Source: an uncultured Oribacterium sp. (GTDB lineage: Bacteria > Bacillota > Clostridia > Lachnospirales > Lachnospiraceae). Taken from it: a stretch of DNA of 64,000 nt. The stretch lies in contig CAMKKZ010000001.1 of NCBI GenBank assembly GCA_946413525.1, forward strand, positions 183,537-247,536, written 5' to 3'. Each line of letters begins with the position of its first letter. Positions within the stretch are counted from its first letter, which is position 1. A program made the position numbers and the translations under genes. The notes below the pieces were generated by a model. It saw nothing but the letters and a program-made list of their open reading frames with translations, did no database searches and was not told the DNA's origin. Of this stretch, positions 7,285-17,300 are shown piece after piece.

Positions 7285-9518
7285 AAATCATAGTTCAAAA
7301 GAACCAGCCCCCTGCGATCAATTTCCCTGAAACGGGATGTGAATTCATCCCGTAACTTTATGATTATATCATGAGATGGATGTTTTATGTAGACAATTTT
7401 CCTGAAAATGTCCTTGATTTTGTAGACGCTGGCGCAAAGAGGACCAATCAGCTCGGCGGAATGGGACGCGCAGCATGCCGAAACAGACCTGACGGCCTGT
7501 TCCGCGGTTATTGTAAGAAAATCTTCATCCCCGGAACTCATCTGTATTGTCATCAGTTTTTCTACCGGCGGGTATCCCAAAAGCTGACGGAACGAATACT
7601 CCTTTTCAAAAAAAAGTTCGTAATTCTGAGTTCTGGATAGCCTGATAGCGTAATGATCGGGCTGATATGTCTGAATAATGACATTTCCTCCGTCACGATC
7701 CCTCCCCGCGCGGCCTGCCGCCTGCGTGATAAGCTGGAAAGTACGCTCCTGTGCCCGGAAATCCGGAGCGTACAGGGACATGTCCGCGGCGATCAGCCCC
7801 ACCAGGGTGACATCCGGAAAGTCATGGCCTTTGACGATCATCTGCGTCCCGATCAGTATGTCAGCCTGATGAGCGCGAAATCGTCCCAGGATCTTCTCAT
7901 ATCCCCCTTTGTTTTTCGTGGTGTCCGCGTCCATCCTGAGAACGGTCGCGGAAGGAAATTCTTTTTTTGCCAGCTCCTCAAGTTTTTCGGTGCCGATTCC
8001 AAACGGGGCCAGGTAAGGCTTGCCGCAGGAAGGACAGAGCTTCATCAGGGGGAGGGAATAATCACAGTAATGGCAGCGCAGCGTGCCATCCAAATGAAGG
8101 GTAAGGCTGATATCGCAGTGGGGGCAGCGGATGGCTTCGCCGCAGCTCCTGCAGCTCACGAAGCTGGAAAAACCTCTGCGGTTCATAAAGAGCATAATCT
8201 GCTCCTTCCGGCCAAGCTTTTCCTCGATCAGGCTATGAAGCCTCCTGGAAAAAACAGAACGGTTGCCATCCCTGATTTCCTTCCGAAGATCGATTATTTC
8301 CGTTCTGGCAAGCATGCTCCCTTCCTTTGCCCGTCTATTCAGCCGAAGGAGGCAGACATTGCCGGAAACAGCCTCCGCGTAAATAGACAGGGAGGGGGTC
8401 GCGGAACCGTACAGAATCGGACAGCCGGAAAGCTGCGCCCGCATACGGGCCACGTCCCTGGTCTCGTAACGGGGAGCCGTTTCCGACTTATATGCGCCCT
8501 CATGTTCCTCATCCATGATGATCAGTCCCAGCCTGGGAAAAGGGGCAAATACGGCCGAGCGGGGTCCTACCAGAATGCTGGCGCTTCCGCCGGCACATCT
8601 TTCGTATTGCTCATAACGCTCCCCCGCGCTCATTCTTGAATGGAGCAGGGCGACCTTGCCCGGAAAACGGGAGGCTATTCTTTTCACCGTCTGGAAGGCC
8701 AGGGATATCTCAGGAATCAGGAAAATGACCTGCCTTTCGGCCTGAAGCACAGCTTCCATGATTTCGAGGTAAACCTCGGTCTTTCCCGATCCGGTAATGC
8801 CATGCAGCAGGAAACGGGAAACAGCGTTTGATTGTTGTGAATTCTGATATGGCGAAGCTCCCGCGGGGCTTTCCGGCCCGCCCTTCAGAGCAGGGTTTGA
8901 GAACTCTGGATTCCGAGAAGATGAAGCTCCCGCGGGGCAAGACGGCCCATCTGTCAGAATTGAGTTTGAAAGCTCCGGATTTTGACAAGACAAAGCTCCC
9001 GCGGGGCAAGACGACCCATCAAAGCAGGCGCGGAAAGCCCGGATGACCGTTGCCGCAGCTTTTTTTTGTTCCTCGTTCAGCACAATCTCCCGCTCCCTGC
9101 CCGAAAAGCCGTTTCGCGGGCTGCTGTCAGGATTTTCAGAGAAATTGCCCAGCAGGGATTCGATCGGGTCTTCACGACGGGAATTTTTGCGTACCGTGCT
9201 TCGTACTGGCAACACGGTTTTCAGGCATTGATTCCGAGTAGTGCCGTACTCCACAGACATCCAGAGGGCAAGCCGCAGGAGCTCCTCCCGCACGGAAATG
9301 GCTTTTTCCGTTTTGCCGCATACTTCCTTGATTCTGGAACTTTCCAGATCCGTTTCCTCCAGGATCGAAACAACATAGGCGTCTTTTTTCCGTCCCGATC
9401 TTCCAAAGGGCACCAGAACCCTGTCCCCGGGCTGAAGGTCGAGCCCCTCAGGGATCCGATAGGTAAAGGCACGGTCAACGGCCTCATTCGTGATATCAAT
9501 TATGACCTCTGCGTACAA
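7278..9518 (-). CDS. priA: Primosomal replication restart helicase PriA, with an in-frame repeat insertion
   Basis: DNA helicase of 746 residues that reloads the replisome at stalled forks. It has an N-terminal 3'-end-binding domain, the Walker A motif GITGSGKTEVY near residue 240, the DEEH box, and eight zinc-binding cysteines (CRSCGEAIRCPHC and CHYC...CPSC). Helicase motifs V and VI (GTQMIVKGHDFPDV, QAAGRAGR) are also present. Between the Gln/Lys-rich helix and the Walker A motif, residues of about 165-232 consist of three tandem copies of a 22-23 residue unit built around PAG and Q/RN, encoded by three family A repeats. The start is TTG at 9518; no better ATG exists in frame. Confidence 0.96.
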   Translation of the reverse strand: MYAEVIIDITNEAVDRAFTYRIPEGLDLQPGDRVLVPFGRSGRKKDAYVVSILEETDLESSRIKEVCGKTEKAISVREELLRLALWMSVEYGTTRNQCLKTVLPVRSTVRKNSRREDPIESLLGNFSENPDSSPRNGFSGREREIVLNEEQKKAAATVIRAFRACFDGSSCPAGALSCQNPELSNSILTDGPSCPAGASSSRNPEFSNPALKGGPESPAGASPYQNSQQSNAVSRFLLHGITGSGKTEVYLEIMEAVLQAERQVIFLIPEISLAFQTVKRIASRFPGKVALLHSRMSAGERYEQYERCAGGSASILVGPRSAVFAPFPRLGLIIMDEEHEGAYKSETAPRYETRDVARMRAQLSGCPILYGSATPSLSIYAEAVSGNVCLLRLNRRAKEGSMLARTEIIDLRKEIRDGNRSVFSRRLHSLIEEKLGRKEQIMLFMNRRGFSSFVSCRSCGEAIRCPHCDISLTLHLDGTLRCHYCDYSLPLMKLCPSCGKPYLAPFGIGTEKLEELAKKEFPSATVLRMDADTTKNKGGYEKILGRFRAHQADILIGTQMIVKGHDFPDVTLVGLIAADMSLYAPDFRAQERTFQLITQAAGRAGRDRDGGNVIIQTYQPDHYAIRLSRTQNYELFFEKEYSFRQLLGYPPVEKLMTIQMSSGDEDFLTITAEQAVRSVSACCASHSAELIGPLCASVYKIKDIFRKIVYIKHPSHDIIIKLRDEFTSRFREIDRRGLVLLNYDLQ
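8824..9018 (-). repeat. Three tandem in-frame family A repeats inside priA
   Basis: Copies at about 8824-8881, 8882-8949 and 8950-9018 share the core AGCTCCCGCGGGGCAAGACG and the TCAGA...CTCTGGAT hairpin. They translate on the minus strand to three units with the shared core CPAG(A/x)S followed by N-(P/S)-(E/Q). The three units keep the reading frame and sit just before the Walker A motif. Confidence 0.85.
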
Positions 9519-9544
9519 GCCTTCATAATCCTTTCTTCTGTCAG

Positions 9545-9617
9545 CCCTCCTATCAAAGTGGTTTATCGGCCATTTTAATTGCAGACTAACATCTTCGGTA
9601 TCGCAAGCTAAATGGCC
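9545..9617 (+). repeat. Family A palindromic repeat between priA and murF
   Basis: It has the form CTCCTATCAAAGTGG ... GGCCATTTTAATTGCAGAC ... TCGGTATCGCAAGC ... TGGCCCCC, matching the copy at 5260. The distal end overlaps murF, so the last murF codons and its TAG stop (9608-9610) are part of the repeat. Confidence 0.75.
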
Positions 9618-10945
9618 CCCTGTGAAGCGCTCCGCCTGTACTCATCGACAATTTCTGAAAGGTTCATGGAGTGGGAGCCTTTGAAGAGTACCGCGTCTCC
9701 CTCCCGGAGATAAGCCCGAACGGCCTCCCTGAGGGATGGGAAAGCGTCGTACATGAATACCTTTGCGGGAGGACCGCTTTTATCCCCCTCCGACTCCAAC
9801 AGGGCTTTGCCGATTTCCCTGCTCAGGGAACCATAGAGAAAAACGGCGTCCAAATGCAAATCAGCCATATATTCTCCGATCCCCCGATGGAGGGCGGCGG
9901 ATTCCTCTCCCAGCTCCAGCATGTCCGCCAGCACGGCAACGCGACGTTTCGCCGGGGTTAAGGATAACACCCTCAGAGACGCCCTCATGGAATCCGGAGA
10001 GGCGTTATACGCGTCATCTATTACGAAAACCCCGTTATCGGAAAGAAATCCCTCGCCCCTTCCCCGAAGCCCCCCGAAGGAGGAAAGCGCATTGGCCGCG
10101 TCGTCAAGGGGAACGCCAAGATCCTGGCAGACATGCATGGCCGCCATGGCGTCAAGAAGCATATGCGCCCCCTTTGCCTTTAAGCTCAGCGGAAAATCCC
10201 CATGGGAAAAATGCCTGATCCGAATCGTCTTCCCTGCCGCGATGCCAAAGCCGTGTATGGCTTCAAGGGAGAGATTCGAAAGCAGGGGATCGTTCCCGTT
10301 AAGGTAGAGTGTCCCACCATCCCGCATGCCATCCAATATATGCAGCTTTTCCTTCAAAATATTCTCCCTGCTGCCCAGATTCTCAATATGCGCGTCGCCT
10401 ATATTTGTGATTATCGCGGCATCAAGGCAGGCCGTTTCCGAGATTCTGGACATTTCGCCTGGCAGAGACATCCCCAATTCCACTACCGCGCATTCCGTAT
10501 TGCTTTTTTGCATTTCGAACATGGTTATTGGCACGCCCACCTGGGAATTCTGGTTTCCCGAAGTCTCAAAGACAGTTTTCCCCGCCCTTAAAGCCATGGC
10601 GGTCATGCTCCGGGTGGTCGTCTTCCCAACGGATCCGGTCACCCCCAGCACAAAGCCCTTGTATTTTCCGCGTTCCATAAGCCCTATTTCCTGAAGCGCC
10701 CTCACCGTATCATCCACCTTGTAGAAACGCACTTCAGGATGCTCTTTCCGGAAATCCGATATGTCCCTGCTGCTCAGGACGGCAACCGCGCCTTTGGAGA
10801 CAGCCATCTCAATATAATCATGACCGTCAAATTTTTCGCCGATAATCGGGACAAAAAGCGCTTTGTCGCAATCCTCCCTTGAATTTGTTACAATCTTTTC
10901 AATGCCGATGTCGGAAAATCCAAAGCTCTGATCTGCTGGCTTCAT
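9608..10945 (-). CDS. murF: UDP-N-acetylmuramoyl-tripeptide--D-alanyl-D-alanine ligase MurF
   Basis: Adds D-Ala-D-Ala to the UDP-MurNAc tripeptide in cytosolic peptidoglycan precursor synthesis. It is 445 residues long. The N-terminal domain contains NSREDCDKALFVPIIGEKFDGHDY. The ATP-binding segment is GVTGSVGKTTTRSM, followed by SGNQNSQVG, NIGDAHIENLGS and the C-terminal DDAYNASPDSMRASL segment, all typical of MurF. The ATG at 10945 lies 3 bases after the murE stop, with GGAGGAGGGTG in the murE end as the ribosome site. The last residues come from a family A repeat. Confidence 0.96.
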   Translation of the reverse strand: MKPADQSFGFSDIGIEKIVTNSREDCDKALFVPIIGEKFDGHDYIEMAVSKGAVAVLSSRDISDFRKEHPEVRFYKVDDTVRALQEIGLMERGKYKGFVLGVTGSVGKTTTRSMTAMALRAGKTVFETSGNQNSQVGVPITMFEMQKSNTECAVVELGMSLPGEMSRISETACLDAAIITNIGDAHIENLGSRENILKEKLHILDGMRDGGTLYLNGNDPLLSNLSLEAIHGFGIAAGKTIRIRHFSHGDFPLSLKAKGAHMLLDAMAAMHVCQDLGVPLDDAANALSSFGGLRGRGEGFLSDNGVFVIDDAYNASPDSMRASLRVLSLTPAKRRVAVLADMLELGEESAALHRGIGEYMADLHLDAVFLYGSLSREIGKALLESEGDKSGPPAKVFMYDAFPSLREAVRAYLREGDAVLFKGSHSMNLSEIVDEYRRSASQGAI

Positions 10946-10948
10946 TGA

Positions 10949-12472
10949 TCAGCACCCTCCTCCCTGCCTGTCCAGGGTCTCCGCTATTTCCAAAATGACC
11001 TCCCGATCAAGGAAATGGGTGCGCACCCCGTTAACCTCATTATAATCTTCATGGCCCTTGCCAATGACCGCGATCATATCGCCTGGATGGGCGTTGCTCA
11101 TGGCATACGCAATCGCCTCCCTCCGATCCGGAATCTCTATATACTTCCCCCCGGCGGGAACCAGCGTTGACTTAATGTCATTGATAATGTCTTCTGTACG
11201 CTCAAAACGGGAATTATCCGCCGTCAAAATGCTGAAATCGGCAAGCCGCGCGGCCGTCTCCCCCATGCCGTATCGCCGTTCCTTTGCCCTGTTCCCTCCG
11301 CAGCCGAAAACAAGGACCAGCCTTCCCGGCTGGTAAGCCCTCAGCGTCCGGAGCAGGCTTTCCATTCCCATGGCATTATGGGCATAGTCCACAAGGACCG
11401 TCATCCGCTCATTGTGAAAGACGGTTTCCATCCTTCCATCGACCTTGATTTTCTCCATCGCCCTCTGCATGCTGTCCTCCGGAATGCCCATGAGGCTGCA
11501 TAAGCTTAATGCCGCAAGGGCATTCGAGACATTATACTCCCCGGGCAGATCCAGCCGGACAGGCAGGGTGCCGTCCTTCCCCTTCCGGACATATTCAAAG
11601 CTTGTTCCGACAAAACCGGCTTCCCTGAGCGGGCGTATTTCCTTCGCGGAAAAATCCAAAGTTTTGCCTGCGTCAAGCCCGTATGAATACACGGGGCAAA
11701 GGGCATGCTCCCTGAATTCCTCGGCATAGGGCGAATCGGCATTTACAACTCCGACCCGGCTTTGCGTGAAAATCCGGCTTTTGAAATATTTATATTCTTC
11801 AAAATCCTTATGCTCATTCGGCCCGATATGATCCGGCTCAAGATTTGTGAAGAGTCCGTAATCAAAAACGATTCCGTCCGTCCTGTGCATTTTAAAGCCC
11901 TGCGAGCTGGCCTCCATGACCACATGAGTACAGCCTCTATCCGCCATTTCCCGGAAATACTTCTGGATATCATAGGACTCCGGGGTGGTGTTTTTCGTAT
12001 GAATGAATACGTCGTCGTAACGAATGCCGATCGTGCCGATGATGCCGGTCTTCTTCCCGGCTTCCTCCAATATCGCCCTGACCATATGGGCCGTGGTGGT
12101 CTTCCCCTTCGTCCCGGTAATGCCGATGACCGTCATTTCACGCCCCGGCCATGAAAAGCGGGCAGCGGAAATTTCAGCCAGAGCGCTGCGGGTGGAGTCC
12201 GCCCTTATAATGCATACATCCGAAGCAAGCCTTTCCGGCAGATCGGGCAGCATCTCCAATGGATATTCCACAAGGATTGCGCTGCATCCATTTTGAATGA
12301 TTTCCGGAAGGAAGCGGTGAGAATCCACATTGGCGCCCTTCATACATACAAAGACCGTCCCGGGCAAAGCCTTTTTCGAATCAAAAACAACCTCCTCCAC
12401 CTCCTGCCCCGCCGGATCCCCCCTCAGCACCGTGTAAGGGACATTGATAAGCCATTCGCTTAATCTTGCCAT
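10949..12472 (-). CDS. murE: UDP-N-acetylmuramoyl-L-alanyl-D-glutamate ligase MurE
   Basis: Adds the third amino acid (meso-diaminopimelate or lysine) to UDP-MurNAc-L-Ala-D-Glu. The 507 residues include the UDP-binding N-terminal domain (KALPGTVFVCMKG), the ATP motif GITGTKGKTTTAHM, the carbamylated-lysine region and the C-terminal domain. The substrate-specificity position reads DNSR, one residue away from the DNPR motif of diaminopimelate-adding enzymes. Diaminopimelate is therefore the likely substrate, but the Ser is unusual. Directly followed by murF. Confidence 0.95.
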   Translation of the reverse strand: MARLSEWLINVPYTVLRGDPAGQEVEEVVFDSKKALPGTVFVCMKGANVDSHRFLPEIIQNGCSAILVEYPLEMLPDLPERLASDVCIIRADSTRSALAEISAARFSWPGREMTVIGITGTKGKTTTAHMVRAILEEAGKKTGIIGTIGIRYDDVFIHTKNTTPESYDIQKYFREMADRGCTHVVMEASSQGFKMHRTDGIVFDYGLFTNLEPDHIGPNEHKDFEEYKYFKSRIFTQSRVGVVNADSPYAEEFREHALCPVYSYGLDAGKTLDFSAKEIRPLREAGFVGTSFEYVRKGKDGTLPVRLDLPGEYNVSNALAALSLCSLMGIPEDSMQRAMEKIKVDGRMETVFHNERMTVLVDYAHNAMGMESLLRTLRAYQPGRLVLVFGCGGNRAKERRYGMGETAARLADFSILTADNSRFERTEDIINDIKSTLVPAGGKYIEIPDRREAIAYAMSNAHPGDMIAVIGKGHEDYNEVNGVRTHFLDREVILEIAETLDRQGGGC

Positions 12473-12485
12473 TTCCGCCTCCCTT

Positions 12486-14153
12486 TCAGAATAAGCCGCT
12501 TATGCGCCCATCCACTACGTCTATGGAGAAGGCGGCAGGGCTCTTCGGAAGTCCGGGCATGGTCATAATGTCCCCTGTAAGGCATACGACAAAGCCTGCC
12601 CCGGCAGAGACATAGGCATCCCGCACCGTAATGTTGAAGCCCCTGGGACGGCCCAGCCTGGAAGGGTCATCAGACAGGCTGTACTGTGTCTTTGCCATGC
12701 ATACCGGCAGCCCTGAGAAACCCAAACCGGAAATCCTTGCCAGCTCCTTCTCCGCCTTCTGGGAAAAGACGACCCCATCGGCCCCATATATTTTTTCGGC
12801 CACCGCCCTCACCTTTTCCTTCAATTCCATTGAAAGAACCTGAACCGGCTTGAAGGTGGGCTTTCCCTTCCCAAGGACCCTTTCCACAGTCCTGGCCAGC
12901 TCCTCGCCGCCGGCCCCTCCTTCCGCGTGAACATTGGACAGGGAGAAATCCGCCCCGTGCTCCCGGCAGTAGTTCTCCAAAAAGCGCAGCTCCTCCTCCG
13001 TATCTGTCGCGAAGCGATTGATGGCAACCACGACCGGCAGGCCGTAGGAATGCAGGTTTTCAATATGCTTCTCCAGGTTGGCCGCGCCCTTTTCCAGGGC
13101 TTCCAAATCCTCTTTTTGCAAATCGTCTTTCCTTACGCCCCCGTTATACTTAAGCGCCCTGACGGTCGCGACCAATACAGCGAGGTCCGGCTGCAGCCCG
13201 GCCATCTGGCACTTGATGTCAAAAAACTTTTCCGCCCCCAGGTCGGCCCCGAACCCCGCCTCCGTAACCGCGATGTCGGAAAGCTTCAAGGCATAACGGG
13301 TTGCCCTGACGGAATTGCATCCATGGGCAATGTTCGCGAAGGGCCCTCCATGGACAATGGCAAGGTTGCCCTCCAAGGTCTGTATAATATTTGGTTTCAT
13401 GGCATCCTTAAGGAGCGCGGCCATGGCCCCGACTGCATGAAGGTCGGAAGCGCGCACAGGCCGGCCACTATGGTCATAGGCCACGATGATCCTGCCAAGG
13501 CGTTCCTTCAAATCCTCCATGTTTTCCGAAAGGCAGAGGACGGCCATGACCTCCGATGCCACCGTGATGACGAAATGATCTTCCCTTGCCACCCCGTCCG
13601 CCCTGCCCCCGAGGCCTATGACAATATTCCGGAGAGCCCTGTCGTTCATGTCCTCGCAGCGCTTCCAGCAGATTTCCTTCGGATCAATGTCAAGTTCATT
13701 GCCCTGCTTGATATGGTTGTCCAGAAGGGCAGCCAGCAGGTTGTTCGCGCTGGTGATGGCATGAAAATCCCCCGTGAAGTGAAGGTTCAAGTCCTCCATA
13801 GGCACCACCTGGGCATATCCGCCCCCGGCCGCGCCTCCCTTGATGCCGAAGCAGGGTCCCAGGCTGGGTTCCCGGAGAGCCACAACGGAACGCCTGCCAA
13901 TCCGGTTCAGGGCGTCGCAGAGCCCGATGGACGTGGTGGTCTTCCCTTCGCCGGCCGGCGTAGGGTTGATCGCGGTCACCAGGACCAGCCTGCCATCCGG
14001 CCGATCCTTCAGCTTTTCCCAAAGGGGATCATCCAGCTTTGCCTTGTTCTTTCCGTACAATTCCAGATCCTCCTCCGGAATCCCATAATTCTCCGCAAGC
14101 CTTGCAATAGGCGAAAGTATTGCCTCCTGGGCAATCTCAATATCTTTTTTCAT
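12486..14153 (-). CDS. fhs: Formate--tetrahydrofolate ligase
   Basis: ATP-dependent ligase making 10-formyl-THF from formate, used for one-carbon supply and the methyl branch of acetogenesis. The 555 residues match the family's usual length. Visible motifs are [16 protein letters not shown] (ATP loop), [23 protein letters not shown] and the [17 protein letters not shown] segment. It is the substrate supplier for the fmt reaction encoded upstream, though the genes are not adjacent. The intergenic stretch 14154-14327 holds an imperfect inverted repeat (GGATTTATCCGCAGCA at 14224 against TGCCACGGATAAACC near 14297), possibly a terminator for ftsK or a relic repeat. Confidence 0.97.
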   Translation of the reverse strand: MKKDIEIAQEAILSPIARLAENYGIPEEDLELYGKNKAKLDDPLWEKLKDRPDGRLVLVTAINPTPAGEGKTTTSIGLCDALNRIGRRSVVALREPSLGPCFGIKGGAAGGGYAQVVPMEDLNLHFTGDFHAITSANNLLAALLDNHIKQGNELDIDPKEICWKRCEDMNDRALRNIVIGLGGRADGVAREDHFVITVASEVMAVLCLSENMEDLKERLGRIIVAYDHSGRPVRASDLHAVGAMAALLKDAMKPNIIQTLEGNLAIVHGGPFANIAHGCNSVRATRYALKLSDIAVTEAGFGADLGAEKFFDIKCQMAGLQPDLAVLVATVRALKYNGGVRKDDLQKEDLEALEKGAANLEKHIENLHSYGLPVVVAINRFATDTEEELRFLENYCREHGADFSLSNVHAEGGAGGEELARTVERVLGKGKPTFKPVQVLSMELKEKVRAVAEKIYGADGVVFSQKAEKELARISGLGFSGLPVCMAKTQYSLSDDPSRLGRPRGFNITVRDAYVSAGAGFVVCLTGDIMTMPGLPKSPAAFSIDVVDGRISGLF

Positions 14154-14327
14154 AGCCTTGCCACTCCCCGCCAGGTATTAACCGGGCATTTTTCAAAGAC
14201 AGAGTTTCCAAACTTTTCTTGTTCGGATTTATCCGCAGCATTGCTTCATGTCAAGTCAAGCCCTAAATCCAGATTTTATGCAGGTTTGTCGGACTTATGC
14301 CACGGATAAACCCAGACAAAATTTATG

Positions 14328-17300
14328 TTAAGGGAAGATCTCGTTAAACTCATCCAGTGATATTAAAATCTTCCTGGGCTTCGTGCCTTCCTCGGGCCCA
14401 ACGACCCCGGCCTCCTGGAGCTGGTCCATGATCCGGGCCGCCCGGTTAAATCCTATGCGGAATTTTCTCTGCATGTTCCCGATGGATGCCTTTTCGGAAG
14501 TAATGATGAATTCCGCCGCTTCACGGAACAGGGCGTCGTTGTCATTTCCTTTTTTACCCGAGGCGCCGCCCTGCGCCTGCCCGTTCAGGGACGCGGTGAT
14601 GCTTTCATTATAATTCTGTTCCGAGTTTTCCTTCAGGAAGTCAACAACGGCCTGCACTTCCTCATCGGAAACAAAGGCTCCCTGCACCCGGACGGGCTTT
14701 GGTATCCCCTGAGGGAAGAAGAGCATGTCACCCTTCCCCAGAAGCTTTTCCGCGCCATTCATATCAATGATCGTGCGGGAATCAACCCCACTTGATACCG
14801 CAAACGCGATACGGGAGGGTACGTTCGCCTTGATCAGGCCTGTAATAACATTTACGGAAGGACGCTGCGTCGCAATCACCAGATGCATTCCGCATGCCCT
14901 GGCCAACTGGGCAATCCTGCATATGGCGTCTTCCACCTCAGAGGCGGAGACCATCATGAGGTCTGCCAGCTCATCAATGATAATGACAATCTGCGGCAGC
15001 TTCTCCCTTTTCTGATCCTCCGGGACGTTTGGATCCTTTCGGACAGCTTCGACCTTTTCGTTGTATCCTCTAAGATCCCTGCAGCCGGTCTCCGCAAATT
15101 TATTGTACCTGTCCGTCATTTCTGCGACGGCCCAGTTCAGGGCTCCGGCGGCTTTCTTCGGCTCCGTAACCACCGGGATCAGGAGATGGGGAATGCCGTT
15201 ATAAATCTGGAGCTCCACAACCTTCGGATCCACCATGATCATACGCACATCCTCCGGTTTGTACTTGTAAAGGATGGACATGATCAAAGTATTGATGGAA
15301 ACAGACTTTCCGGATCCGGTAGCCCCCGCGATCAGAAGATGGGGCATTTTCGCGATATCCGTTACAATGGTTTTCCCGGAAATATCCTTGCCGACCCCGA
15401 AAGCGATCCTCGCCTTTGCCTCCTGGAATTCCCTGGAGGAGAAAATGTCTCCAAGAAATACTGTTTGCGGATTCTTGTTGGGAACCTCAATGCCAACCGC
15501 TGATTTTCCGGGGATCGGCGCTTCAATCCGGATGTCCGCGGCCGCAAGCCGCATCTTGATGTCATTGGTCAAAGATACAATCTTGGAAACCTTTACGCCC
15601 TGCTCAGGCTTAAGCTCATAGCGGGTTACGGAAGGCCCGACGGAAACCTCCGTCACCGTGACACCAATTCCGAAGCTTTTCAATGTCTGCTGCAAAATAA
15701 CCGCGTTCTGTTCAATCTCCTCACGGTTGTTTTCTTCCTGCTGCCCACCCCTCTGAAGGAGCGAAAGAGGGGGGAATACGTACGGTTTTTTGGGTTTTGC
15801 GGCCTCCATCGCCTCCGGAGATGGCATTTCCGCGGCTTCTGCCCCGGATGAAACATCTTCCCCTCTTTCCAGAGGCTGTTTTCTTTCCGCCCTTTTCCAA
15901 AGATCCTCCACGTCCCTGGTAATGATTTTCCCACTGGCTGTCGTGACAGTCCGGGTTCCGTTGGAAGAATCCACCGCTTTCAGAAGCACCTCCCTGGGAT
16001 CCGGAGCTTCAAAGTCATCCTCCTCTTCCTCATTCTCATTTATCAGAGCGGGATCCGGCCGCTCTGAGCTCTGGAACGGCGAACCGCCTGCGGAACTAGG
16101 CGGTGCTTCTTCCCAGGCATCCGCGCTTCCCGTGAAAGGCATGCCGGCGCCTTGGGCTGTTTCAAATGATTCAGTGGACGCAAGGCCCTCGGACATCAGG
16201 CCGATTCCCTGTCCGGAATCTTCCGTTCCGCTATCCTCCTCATCATTGCCAAATGCTTCATTTCCCCGCATGCCTTGCTGCATGCCGTCTGGACGGGAAT
16301 TGTATTTGTCGGGCCACTCATTACCCTGAGTTTCCGGGGCATAAGGAGCCATCAGGGAATCTCCATCGGTCCAATCTGATACATCTTGTGCAGGTTCCAC
16401 GCTGCAGGCACTGTAGTCACCTGCTGAAGCCTCTCCTGTCAATGCGGGGCCGGGCCGCTCCGGCTCCTGACTGATCGAGGTGCCTGCAGGACGAATCCCC
16501 CCTGTCAGAGCGGGCTTCGGCCTCTCCGATTCCTGATATGCCGAAACCCCCACAGGGAAGGCCGCATCCTCGGTCAGGGCAGGACTGGGCCATTCAGTCC
16601 TGTCATTTTGATATTCGCCCCTTCTGGAACGAGTTGGGGCATTTCTGTTTATCCTGACGAAGTCAAGCTCTGCCTCCTTCCCTTTCCCGAAAGAAGGATT
16701 GCCCTGAATGGAATCCCCAATATTTCGGTCATCAGGATTGGAACGAGGAACTCCATTGGCGCTGGAAATGCCGCTTCTGGAAGGATCCGGCTTGTAAAAA
16801 GGAAGTACGGGTCCATCCTCATCTTCCAAGGAATAAGAAAGATCGGGGATGCCGGAAAGACCGTTCCCGTCCCATTCCATCCCGGGTTCCAACGTGCTCC
16901 CTTCACCCAGGATCCTGCCGGAAAAGACAGAAGAAGAATCCGTTTCATCACTGCCCTGGGAAATCGGGATGTCCTCGCCCTCCGGCCTCCGTTTCCCTTT
17001 TTTCTTCCTTCCTTTTCCCTTTTGGGATGTGAAGGATGAAAGGCTTTGCCTTTCATCCTTCGTTTGTGCCGCTTGCGCGACACAAACGGGACTCAGCGCC
17101 TGCGGCATTAAGTCAAAGGATGAAAAAGACGAATCATCGACCTCCTCCCCCGACGCGGATTGAGCTTCATTTCCGCCTTGGACCTGGGCGGACGCTTCCC
17201 TGTTCCTGACATCTGTCTCCGTATTATAAGGAAACGCAGGGAGGGTACCACCGTCTGGAACAGGATTTTGAAATGCGTAATCCGGCACAGCATTATCCGG

